In this document: positions 1-6,075 of the stretch, piece after piece
Layout of the letters: every line of letters begins with the position of its first letter
Numbering within the stretch: the first letter of the stretch is position 1
DNA from: Chloroflexota bacterium
GTDB lineage: Bacteria; Chloroflexota; Anaerolineae; J102
NCBI GenBank assembly: GCA_024276255.1
Contig: JAJRXO010000658.1
Coordinates: forward strand, 1-10,308
Reading direction: 5' to 3'
Length of the DNA: 10,308 nucleotides
Made by a program: the position numbers and the translations under genes
Notes under the pieces: model-generated
Seen by the model: only the letters and a program-made list of their open reading frames with translations
The model's database searches: none
Told to the model about the DNA's origin: nothing

Positions 1-1
1 C

Positions 2-526
2 TTCGACGAGGTGCAATGCGGGGTGGGCCGCACCGGCACTTTCTGGGCGCACGAACACAGTGGGGTGCAGCCCGATATCCTTTGCGCGGCCAAGCCCCTG
101 GCCGCCGGTCTGCCCATCGGCGTGGTCCTGGTTTCGCAGGAGGTGGCCGACGTGATCCACCCTGGCGATCATGGCACCACATTTGCCGGTGGCCCCTTTG
201 TCACGGCAGCGGCCAACGTGGTGGTAGAACGGGTAAGCCAACCTGCCTTCCTGCAACACGTGCGCGAAACCGGCGCCTATTTCCAGGAAAGACTGGCCGA
301 GATCAACAGCCCCCACATTCGCCAAATACGCGGGAAGGGCCTGATGATCGGTGTGCAGCTCGATATACCCGCGGCCCCCCTCATCCAGACTGGCTACCAA
401 CATGGCCTGCTCTTGCTCAATGCCGGCGCCGACGTGCTGCGTCTTGTGCCGCCTCTGATCATCAGTCGTGATGAAGTTGATATCGCTGTGGAGCGCCTGA
501 GTGCTGTCCTGGCCGAATTCAGTTAA
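2..526 (+). CDS. argD: Acetylornithine aminotransferase, C-terminal part (5' end outside window)
   Basis: This is the C-terminal 174 residues of a class III PLP-dependent aminotransferase. The reading frame is open from base 2 and begins FDEVQCGVGRTG, the motif whose Asp contacts the PLP ring nitrogen. The PLP-binding Lys lies in CAAKPLAAGLPIG, at codon 92-94. GTTFAGGP follows (PLP phosphate contact), and LRLVPPLIIS near the end is typical of ArgD. In arginine synthesis ArgD transfers an amino group from glutamate to N-acetylglutamate semialdehyde, giving N-acetylornithine. An ArgA-like acetyltransferase starts only 7 bases after the stop, which supports the arginine assignment over ornithine or 4-aminobutyrate aminotransferase. 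The N-terminal half is missing only because the window begins inside the gene. Confidence 0.9.
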   Translation, partial: FDEVQCGVGRTGTFWAHEHSGVQPDILCAAKPLAAGLPIGVVLVSQEVADVIHPGDHGTTFAGGPFVTAAANVVVERVSQPAFLQHVRETGAYFQERLAEINSPHIRQIRGKGLMIGVQLDIPAAPLIQTGYQHGLLLLNAGADVLRLVPPLIISRDEVDIAVERLSAVLAEFS

Positions 527-533
527 ACCGTCC

Positions 534-1007
534 ATGTCTGCGCCTTCCCTGATCATCCGGCCGGCCGTGGCCGCGGATGTGTCCGGCATTTGTGATCTGG
601 TCAATGGCTTTGCTGCCCGCAACCTGATGCTGCCGCGCACGCCCCAGCAGGTGCACCACGTACTGGGCGATTTCATGGTGGTGGCGGAGGAAGAACGCAT
701 CGTAGGATGCGGATATCTGGCCCGTCTGCGGGCCGGCCTGGTGGAGATCCGTTCGCTGGCCATCGCCGAAAGCCTGCAAGGCCAGGGTATCGGCGGCGAG
801 CTGCTGGAGCGTCTGGTAGACGCGGCGCGGCGACGTGATATGCGCCAGGTATGCGCCCTGACATTGGCGCCGGAGTTCTTCCTGCGCCACGGCTTTCGAC
901 GAGTCGATCGCTGGGCCATTAGCCCCAAGATCTGGGGCGAATGCGTTTACTGCCCCAAGTTTCATGCCTGCGACGAAATCGCCGTACTGCGGGAGCTGAC
1001 ACCATGA
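534..1007 (+). CDS. argA: Short N-acetylglutamate synthase-type GNAT acetyltransferase
   Basis: A 157-residue GNAT-fold protein. The acetyl-CoA-binding motif is QGQGIGGELL (residues 82-91), preceded by the beta-strand VEIRSLAI. The C-terminal part has LAPEFFLRHGFRR and then KIWGECVYCPKFHACDE (132-148), with cysteines at 137, 140 and 146. This Cys-rich CPKF..CDE tail is, from family knowledge, characteristic of the short stand-alone N-acetylglutamate synthases that lack the amino-acid-kinase domain of classical ArgA. They make N-acetylglutamate from glutamate and acetyl-CoA, the first step of arginine synthesis. The ATG at 534 is preferred over an in-frame ATG at 501 because it lies after the argD stop and directly precedes the conserved LIIRPA start. 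The TGA overlaps the next start (ATGA). An unrelated GNAT is possible but less likely given the tail and the argD neighbour. Confidence 0.82.
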   Translation: MSAPSLIIRPAVAADVSGICDLVNGFAARNLMLPRTPQQVHHVLGDFMVVAEEERIVGCGYLARLRAGLVEIRSLAIAESLQGQGIGGELLERLVDAARRRDMRQVCALTLAPEFFLRHGFRRVDRWAISPKIWGECVYCPKFHACDEIAVLRELTP

Positions 1008-1747
1008 GCGATACATTGCCCAGGGTGAGCACGCTGATCATCGGCGGCACGGCTGCCTACGGCCTCGATCTCAGTTCTTATCGCCCACTGACAGCGGCCA
1101 GGGAATTATCGACCCCATACGGCAACTCTCCCCCCATCCATTTTCTGCGCCCCCGTCCCAATCGGCCCGCCGTGGCCTTCTGCTCGCGTCACGGTCGCCA
1201 CAGCCTGCAACATTCTGCTGCCTTTCTCAATCATCGTGCTATGATTTGGGCGGCGAAATTGCTGGGAGTGAGCACCATCCTCTCCTGGAATGGTGTGGGC
1301 GCCATCGCCTCGCAGCTGGAGGTCGGCGAGCTGATCGTGCCGCACGATCTCATCGACTTCACCCGCGCCCGCCACAGCAGCTTCGACCACCCAGGCCTCA
1401 TGGCTGCTACCGCCCCGACCTTCCATCCCCGCGCCAGGGCGATGATCCTATCGGCCAGTGCCACTGCCCACAATGGGGGGATTTACGTATGTAGCGAAGG
1501 TCCTCGCCTGGAGACCGTCAGCGAAATCCGGCTCTTTCACACTGCCGGCGCCGATATCGTGGGTATGACCCTCGTGCCCGAAGTCTTTTTAGCGCAGGAA
1601 GTGGGCATTGCCTATGCCAGCCTGTGCTACATCACCAACTACGCCACGGGCCGGGCCGGAGATCGTCCTCCGAAACGCCAGTTCGGCCCTGTGGTGGCCC
1701 GCACCTGCCTGCCCATTTTACTGCAAGCCGCCACCTCACATGAATGA
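1004..1747 (+). CDS. MTAP/PNP-family nucleoside phosphorylase, paralogue 1
   Basis: A 247-residue protein of the trimeric purine nucleoside/5'-methylthioadenosine phosphorylase family. Family motifs in order: IIGGT (12-16), TPYG (37-40), SRHGRH (61-66, with the Arg-His that binds phosphate), RAMIWAAKLLGV (78-89), WNGVGAI (95-101), LIDFTR (116-121), CSEGPRLET (163-171), GMTLVPE (187-193) and ITNYATGRAGD (210-220). The expected activity is phosphorolysis of a purine nucleoside, probably 5'-methylthio-substituted. Residue 212 is Asn, where adenine-specific MTAPs have Asp. Asn here is typical of 6-oxopurine enzymes such as PNP and methylthioinosine phosphorylase, so adenine specificity should not be assumed. 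The start at 1004 overlaps the preceding stop (ATGA). An in-frame start at 941 would lie deep inside the acetyltransferase gene. A paralogue follows after 24 bases. Confidence 0.85.
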   Translation: MSDTLPRVSTLIIGGTAAYGLDLSSYRPLTAARELSTPYGNSPPIHFLRPRPNRPAVAFCSRHGRHSLQHSAAFLNHRAMIWAAKLLGVSTILSWNGVGAIASQLEVGELIVPHDLIDFTRARHSSFDHPGLMAATAPTFHPRARAMILSASATAHNGGIYVCSEGPRLETVSEIRLFHTAGADIVGMTLVPEVFLAQEVGIAYASLCYITNYATGRAGDRPPKRQFGPVVARTCLPILLQAATSHE

Positions 1748-1771
1748 GCACCCATCGTTCAAGGATAGAAT

Positions 1772-2551
1772 ATGCGTCTCCTGATTCTCGCGCAACCGGT
1801 TCCGCCCCGCGCCCTGGAAGGGCTGGGGAAGTTTATCGAATCGCGCTGTATCGACACACCATACGGCGAGGTGGGGCCATTCGCGCTCAGGCACCCGCCC
1901 CGCGGTCGCAATGTGTGGATACTGCCCTATTTTGGTGCACCCGGCCGTACTGATCCGCGGGCCACGCTGTGGGCTGCCAAAAGCCTGGGCGTGCAACGGA
2001 TTCTGGCCTGGGATAGCGTGACCGGCCTGGACCCGGACCTGCAACGGGGCGACATCGTCTTCCCCGTCGACTATATCGACTGGACCAAACATCAGCCCAG
2101 CACCTTTTTTACCCATCACGGCGCCGGTTACATCGCCCAGACACCCCCCTTCTGCCCTGACATCAGCGCCGCTATCCGCCGTCATTTGCCGGAAGCGCGG
2201 CCCGTGATCTACCTGGGCGACGAAGGTCCCCGCCACGAAACGGCTGCCGAGGCGACCATGTTCCGGCAGTGGGGGGCGCAGGTGCGCGGGCTGAACCTGG
2301 TGCCCGAAACCTATCTGGCCAAAGAGCTGGAGCTATGTTTCGCAGCCGTGGGCGTGGTCACCCGCCTGGGCGCCGATCGTCAACGCAGCCAGCCGGAAGG
2401 GCAGGTACGTACAGCCGATCAAATCATCCTCGAAGCCCTTCCGTCAATCTTCGCCGAACTGCCCCAACCCCCCACCTGCGGCTGCGACCATCTGCAGGCC
2501 GGCCCCCGGCAGCGCGGCGCCCTGCCTCCCAATTGGCAGGACTGGACATGA
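1772..2551 (+). CDS. Divergent MTAP-family protein, paralogue 2
   Basis: A 259-residue relative of the preceding gene. It aligns by TPYGE (29-33), RATLWAAKSLGV (63-74), VDYIDWTK (99-106), DEGPRHET (150-157) and VPETYLAKE (177-185). Key functional positions differ. The N-terminal GG(S/T) loop is absent (LILAQPV), the RHG phosphate motif is YFG (53-55), GMT is GLN (173-175), and the base-recognition Asp/Asn is Arg198 in VTRLGAD. The C-terminus has a CGC motif (TCGCDHLQAG), resembling the CxC tail of many MTAPs, which paralogue 1 lacks. Ordinary phosphorolysis therefore looks unlikely. It could be a hydrolase, a binding protein or a structural partner of paralogue 1. AAGGAT at 1761-1766 is a plausible ribosome binding site. 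The stop overlaps the aldolase start (ATGA). Confidence 0.75.
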   Translation: MRLLILAQPVPPRALEGLGKFIESRCIDTPYGEVGPFALRHPPRGRNVWILPYFGAPGRTDPRATLWAAKSLGVQRILAWDSVTGLDPDLQRGDIVFPVDYIDWTKHQPSTFFTHHGAGYIAQTPPFCPDISAAIRRHLPEARPVIYLGDEGPRHETAAEATMFRQWGAQVRGLNLVPETYLAKELELCFAAVGVVTRLGADRQRSQPEGQVRTADQIILEALPSIFAELPQPPTCGCDHLQAGPRQRGALPPNWQDWT

Positions 2552-3198
2552 ATGCGATAATGAACGCCATGAATAATGACACCCTCTGTCAGGACTTGAT
2601 CGCCCTGGGCGCCGAACTGGTAGCCGAAGGCTTCGTGGTGGGCAGCGGCGGTAATCTCAGCTACCGCACGGCCACGCACATGTGGATTACCCGATCCGGA
2701 GCCCTGCTGCACCAGCTCAGCCCCGACGACTTCCTCGCCGTCCCCCTCGACCAACCCTACAAAAAGCCGTCCACCCGGCCCCGACCTTCCACCGAAACGC
2801 CCATGCACCTGGCCCTCTATGGCGCCCGGCCCCAGGCCCGCGTGATCATACACTGCCATCCCCGCCACGCCATCGCCTGGGCCATGCAGGGCCGACCCCT
2901 GCCTGCCTGCACGCCCGACTTCGCCCTTTATCTGGGCGCCGAAGTTCCTGCCCTGCCCTTCCATCTGCCCGGCGCCCCCATTGCCGAAGCCATGGCCCCC
3001 TACCTGGCTCATTACCCGGCCCTGCTGCTGGGCAATCATGGCATTCTCGTCAGCGCCGAAAATGCGGCCAAAGCCCGCCTGCGCACCTTGCACATCGAAG
3101 AAACCGCTCAAATTTGCTTACTGGCGGCCGCGGCCGGGGCGCTGCGCCCCTTGCAGGCCGATGAATATGCGAAAATCATCGCCACCTACGGCAAATAA
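2548..3198 (+). CDS. Class II aldolase/adducin-family protein (sugar-phosphate aldolase or dehydratase)
   Basis: A 216-residue single-domain class II aldolase. GSGGNLSYR (32-40) and ITRSGALL (47-54) form the phosphate-binding region. Glu83 in TETPMH is the usual catalytic acid/base. His102 and His104 in IIHCHP, with His164 in LLGNHG, are the three zinc ligands. The length fits L-fuculose-1-phosphate aldolase, ribulose-5-phosphate epimerase-like enzymes or methylthioribulose-1-phosphate dehydratase (MtnB). Its start overlaps the stop of the MTAP-like gene, so a role with methylthioribose or deoxyribose phosphates is plausible: MtnB, or the aldolase of a methylthioadenosine-to-DHAP shunt. No isomerase (MtnA) or kinase is visible here, so the substrate is open. 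The ATG at 2548 is chosen for its ATGA coupling; Met5 and Met8 are alternatives. A 24-base spacer separates it from ubiE. Confidence 0.85.
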   Translation: MNAIMNAMNNDTLCQDLIALGAELVAEGFVVGSGGNLSYRTATHMWITRSGALLHQLSPDDFLAVPLDQPYKKPSTRPRPSTETPMHLALYGARPQARVIIHCHPRHAIAWAMQGRPLPACTPDFALYLGAEVPALPFHLPGAPIAEAMAPYLAHYPALLLGNHGILVSAENAAKARLRTLHIEETAQICLLAAAAGALRPLQADEYAKIIATYGK

Positions 3199-3222
3199 CT
3201 CAAATACAACTCCCAAATCTCT

Positions 3223-3927
3223 ATGACCCTGCCTCCTCCCTCTGAAAAACCGCGCTATGTGCGCGAGATGTTTGCCCACACCGCCCGCCGCTACGATCTC
3301 ATGAATCGCTTGATGACACTGGGCCAGGATCAGCGCTGGCGGCGATTGGTGGTCGAGGCCTGCCAGCTACCCCCCGGCGGGCATCTGCTCGACGTGGCGA
3401 CCGGCACGGCCGACATCGCCCTGGAGGCCCTGCGCCTGCGTCCCGACATCCATGTGGTGGGCAGTGATTTTACGCATGAGATGATGAGGATCGGCAAGAG
3501 CAAGGATTCCGCCGGCCGTATTCTCTTTGTGGAAGCCGATGCCATGCATCTCCCCTTTCCCGATAACAGTTTCGATGCTGCCTGCTCGGGTTTTCTGATG
3601 CGGAACGTTACCGACATCGCCGCCACATTTGCCGAACAGCGGCGCGTGGTACGCCCCGGCGGCAGGGTGGTATGCCTGGAGATCACGCGGCCCACAACAC
3701 CCGTCTGGCGCGACCTGTTTCATCTCTACTTCTTCCGCTTTGTGCCGCGCATAACGGCCTTTTTCAGCTCCCACAAAAGTGCATACAGCTATCTGCCCGC
3801 CTCCACCCTGGCATTTCCCCGGCCCCCGGCGCTGGCCGAGATCATGCGCTCGGTGGGCCTGCGCGAGATCAGCTATCGCACATTGATGTTGGGAACCATC
3901 GCCATCCACGCAGGTGAAAGCACATGA
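3223..3927 (+). CDS. ubiE: Demethylmenaquinone/ubiquinone C-methyltransferase UbiE/MenG
   Basis: A 234-residue class I SAM-dependent methyltransferase. The UbiE signature near the N-terminus is FAHTARRYDLMNRLMTLGQ (17-35) followed by RWRR. SAM motif I is DVATGTAD (57-64), then GSDFTHEMM, an acidic EADAMHLPFPDNSFD segment, FLMRNV (family GLRNV) and VRPGGRVVCLE. SYLPASTLAFPRPP corresponds to the family YLPxSxxxFP motif. It methylates the demethylated quinone ring in the final step of menaquinone (or ubiquinone) synthesis, at the inner face of the membrane. The enzyme serves both the classical and the futalosine menaquinone routes, so it does not show which route is used. No Shine-Dalgarno is obvious before the ATG. 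The TGA overlaps the ubiX start (ATGA), linking two quinone-related genes. Confidence 0.92.
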   Translation: MTLPPPSEKPRYVREMFAHTARRYDLMNRLMTLGQDQRWRRLVVEACQLPPGGHLLDVATGTADIALEALRLRPDIHVVGSDFTHEMMRIGKSKDSAGRILFVEADAMHLPFPDNSFDAACSGFLMRNVTDIAATFAEQRRVVRPGGRVVCLEITRPTTPVWRDLFHLYFFRFVPRITAFFSSHKSAYSYLPASTLAFPRPPALAEIMRSVGLREISYRTLMLGTIAIHAGEST

Positions 3928-4511
3928 GCCAACGCCTTATCATCGCCATGTCGGGCGCCTCAGGGCAGATCTACGGCGTGCGGTTGTTGCAGATCTTGCA
4001 GCACAGCCCCGAAATTGAGACCCACGTGGTGATGTCGCAGGCCGCCGGCATGACCCTTGCCCAGGAGACCTCCTACACAGCCAAAGACATCGCTGCTCTG
4101 GCCGATGCCTTCTATCGACCTGGGGATGTGGGGGCTGCCATTGCCTCGGGTTCATTCATGACGATGGGCATGATCGTCGTTCCCTGCTCCATCAAGTCCC
4201 TGAGCAGCATCGCCCACAGCTACGACGCCGATCTCATCACCCGCGCCGCGGATGTGCAGCTCAAGGAGGGGCGGCCGGTGCTGCTGGTCGTGCGGGAAAC
4301 CCCCCTGCACCTGGGACACCTGCGCCTGATGGTGCAGGCGGCCGAAATCGGCTGCACCATTATCCCGCCCGTACCAGCTTTCTATCACCGGCCGCAAAGC
4401 ATCGACGACATCGTCAACAACACCTGTGGCCGCATCCTGGCCCGCATTGGCGTTCGCACTGATCTGGTAGAAGAATGGCAGGGGCTCAGTCAGGACCGCA
4501 GGGCAAGATGA
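3924..4511 (+). CDS. ubiX: Flavin prenyltransferase UbiX
   Basis: A 195-residue flavoprotein of the UbiX/Pad1 family, at the normal family length. The FMN-binding loop is MSGASGQIYGVRLL (9-22). VPCSIKSLSSIAHSYDADLITRAADV and the C-terminal RETPLHLGHLRLM are the most conserved family segments and contain the prenyl-phosphate and FMN site. UbiX attaches a dimethylallyl unit to reduced FMN, making the prenylated flavin that UbiD-type decarboxylases need. With ubiE directly upstream, the decarboxylase served is probably in quinone synthesis (UbiD, or the UbiD-like enzyme of the futalosine route). No ubiD is present in the window. Starts and stops overlap the genes on both sides. Confidence 0.93.
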   Translation: MSQRLIIAMSGASGQIYGVRLLQILQHSPEIETHVVMSQAAGMTLAQETSYTAKDIAALADAFYRPGDVGAAIASGSFMTMGMIVVPCSIKSLSSIAHSYDADLITRAADVQLKEGRPVLLVVRETPLHLGHLRLMVQAAEIGCTIIPPVPAFYHRPQSIDDIVNNTCGRILARIGVRTDLVEEWQGLSQDRRAR

Positions 4512-5188
4512 TGCATCCCGCCTCCGGGGCGGCATCCCGCCTGCACACGGTGTTCACACTGCTGGCCGGGCATTACGGCCAACCCGTCTGGCGTCGCCGC
4601 GGCGATCCGGTCGATCAACTGGTGGGCACCATCCTCAGCCAGAACACCAGCGATGTCAATACCGAGCAGGCGTTCCGTAGCCTGCGGGCCGCCTTTCCCA
4701 CCTGGCAGGATGTCATCGACGCGCCCACGTCAGCAGTGGTTGCGGCCATTCGTTCCGGCGGCCTGGCCAATCAAAAGGCCCCCCGCATTCAACAGGCTCT
4801 GCGTCAGATCCAGCAACAAAGCGGCAGCTTTGATCTCAGCCATCTGGTCACGATGCCCGTGGACGAAGCCCGCGCCTGGCTCATGCGATTGCCGGGGGTC
4901 GGCGCCAAAACCGCTTCCATCGTGTTGCTCTTCAGTATGCAGCGGCCGGCCTTTGCCGTCGACACGCACGTGCATCGACTCAGCCGACGCCTGGGCCTGG
5001 CCCCGGCCAACGCCACCCCCGAACGCGTCATGCGGATCATCGAAGAAACAGCCCCAGCCGAATGGCTTTATCCGCTGCACATCAACCTCATCCGTCACGG
5101 TCGGGCGGTGTGTAAAGCCCGGCGGCCCCGTTGCCCGACCTGTTTTCTGCAAGATCATTGTCTGTTCTTCTCCACTGCCCAACACTAA
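4508..5188 (+). CDS. nth: Endonuclease III (DNA glycosylase/AP lyase)
   Basis: A 226-residue HhH-GPD base-excision glycosylase. The helix-hairpin-helix is LPGVGAKTASIVL, with catalytic Lys134. Catalytic Asp152 lies in AVDTHVHRLSRRLGL. LVGTILSQNTSDVNT (38-52) is the conserved N-terminal helix. Four cysteines at 202, 209, 212 and 218 (C-x6-C-x2-C-x5-C) match the 4Fe-4S cluster spacing of endonuclease III exactly. It removes oxidised pyrimidines and nicks abasic sites. The start at 4508 forms an ATGA overlap with ubiX. A second ATG follows at 4511 and an earlier in-frame one at 4475 lies inside ubiX. The stop TAA shares its last base with the folP ATG. Its position among biosynthetic genes gives no functional clue. 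Confidence 0.94.
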   Translation: MMHPASGAASRLHTVFTLLAGHYGQPVWRRRGDPVDQLVGTILSQNTSDVNTEQAFRSLRAAFPTWQDVIDAPTSAVVAAIRSGGLANQKAPRIQQALRQIQQQSGSFDLSHLVTMPVDEARAWLMRLPGVGAKTASIVLLFSMQRPAFAVDTHVHRLSRRLGLAPANATPERVMRIIEETAPAEWLYPLHINLIRHGRAVCKARRPRCPTCFLQDHCLFFSTAQH

Positions 5189-6075
5189 TGAAATCCTCAT
5201 CTGAATTTCATATTCGCAATCAAGTCTGGACCTGGGGCGCCCGCACCTACATCATGGGCATCCTCAACGTCACCCCCGACAGTTTCTCCGGCGACGGCCT
5301 GCTGCAAAACACTGATTTCGTGGCTCAGGCCGTGGCCCAGGCTGAACGCATGATCGCCGAAGGCGCCGATATCCTCGACGTGGGCGGCGAAAGCACGCGA
5401 CCCGGTTCGCAGCCGATCACGGCCGACGAAGAATTGCGTCGCGTGCTGCCGGTGATCAAAGCACTGCGCCAATTCAGCGACATTCCCATCTCGATTGACA
5501 CCAGCAAGGCCATGGTAGCCGAGGCCGCGCTGGCCGCGGGCGCCGACATGCTCAACGACGTCTGGGGGTTGCGTCTGGACCCCGATATCGCCGCCGTGGC
5601 AGCCCGGGCCCGGGTGCCGGTTGTGCTCATGCACAATCGCTCCCACCCCAAAGAAGCCAGCATCGATCCCGCTCTGGGCGGCCGATACGTGGGCGTCGCA
5701 TACGACGATCTGCTGTCTGATGTCCAGCGTGAGCTACGTATCAGCATCGATGTTGCCCTGCGGGCCGGCATCCCCGAGGAACATATCATCCTCGATCCCG
5801 GCGTTGGTTTTGGCAAGACCGTAGAACAGAATCTGGAACTCTTGAACCGGCTGGACGAGATCAAAGCCATGGGGTACCCCCTGCTGCTGGGAACCAGCCG
5901 TAAATCATTCATTGGCTACACACTGAACCTGCCACCGGATCAACGCGACGAGGGCACGGCGGCCACTACCGTCATCGGGATTCTGCGCGGGGCCGACATC
6001 ATACGCGTCCACAACGTGCGCATGAATGTGCGCGTCGCTCGTATGAGCGATGCCGTGGTACGGAAACGAGCGTAA
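5188..6075 (+). CDS. folP: Dihydropteroate synthase
   Basis: A 295-residue TIM-barrel enzyme with every DHPS signature in order. They are IMGILNVTPDSFSGDG (22-37), DILDVGGESTRPGS, ISIDTSKAMVAEAALAAGA with MLNDV, VVLMHNR, IILDPGVGFGKTVEQNLELL, LLGTSRKSFIG and GTAATTVIGILRGADIIRVHNV. It joins 6-hydroxymethyl-dihydropterin diphosphate to p-aminobenzoate, giving dihydropteroate in folate synthesis, and is the sulfonamide target. The ATG at 5188 overlaps the nth stop (TAATG). An in-frame start at 5131 is inside nth and would add residues unlike the family. The next gene begins immediately after the TAA. No other folate gene is seen nearby. Confidence 0.95.
   Translation: MKSSSEFHIRNQVWTWGARTYIMGILNVTPDSFSGDGLLQNTDFVAQAVAQAERMIAEGADILDVGGESTRPGSQPITADEELRRVLPVIKALRQFSDIPISIDTSKAMVAEAALAAGADMLNDVWGLRLDPDIAAVAARARVPVVLMHNRSHPKEASIDPALGGRYVGVAYDDLLSDVQRELRISIDVALRAGIPEEHIILDPGVGFGKTVEQNLELLNRLDEIKAMGYPLLLGTSRKSFIGYTLNLPPDQRDEGTAATTVIGILRGADIIRVHNVRMNVRVARMSDAVVRKRA

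Noticed and set aside
941..1003. Upstream in-frame start for MTAP paralogue 1
   Set aside because: It would add 21 Arg-rich residues encoded within the acetyltransferase gene. The ATGA overlap at 1004 directly precedes the conserved N-terminus.
2419..3111. 230-codon open frame on the minus strand
   Set aside because: It is antisense to the class II aldolase, whose catalytic residues are all present on the plus strand; its translation shows no motifs.
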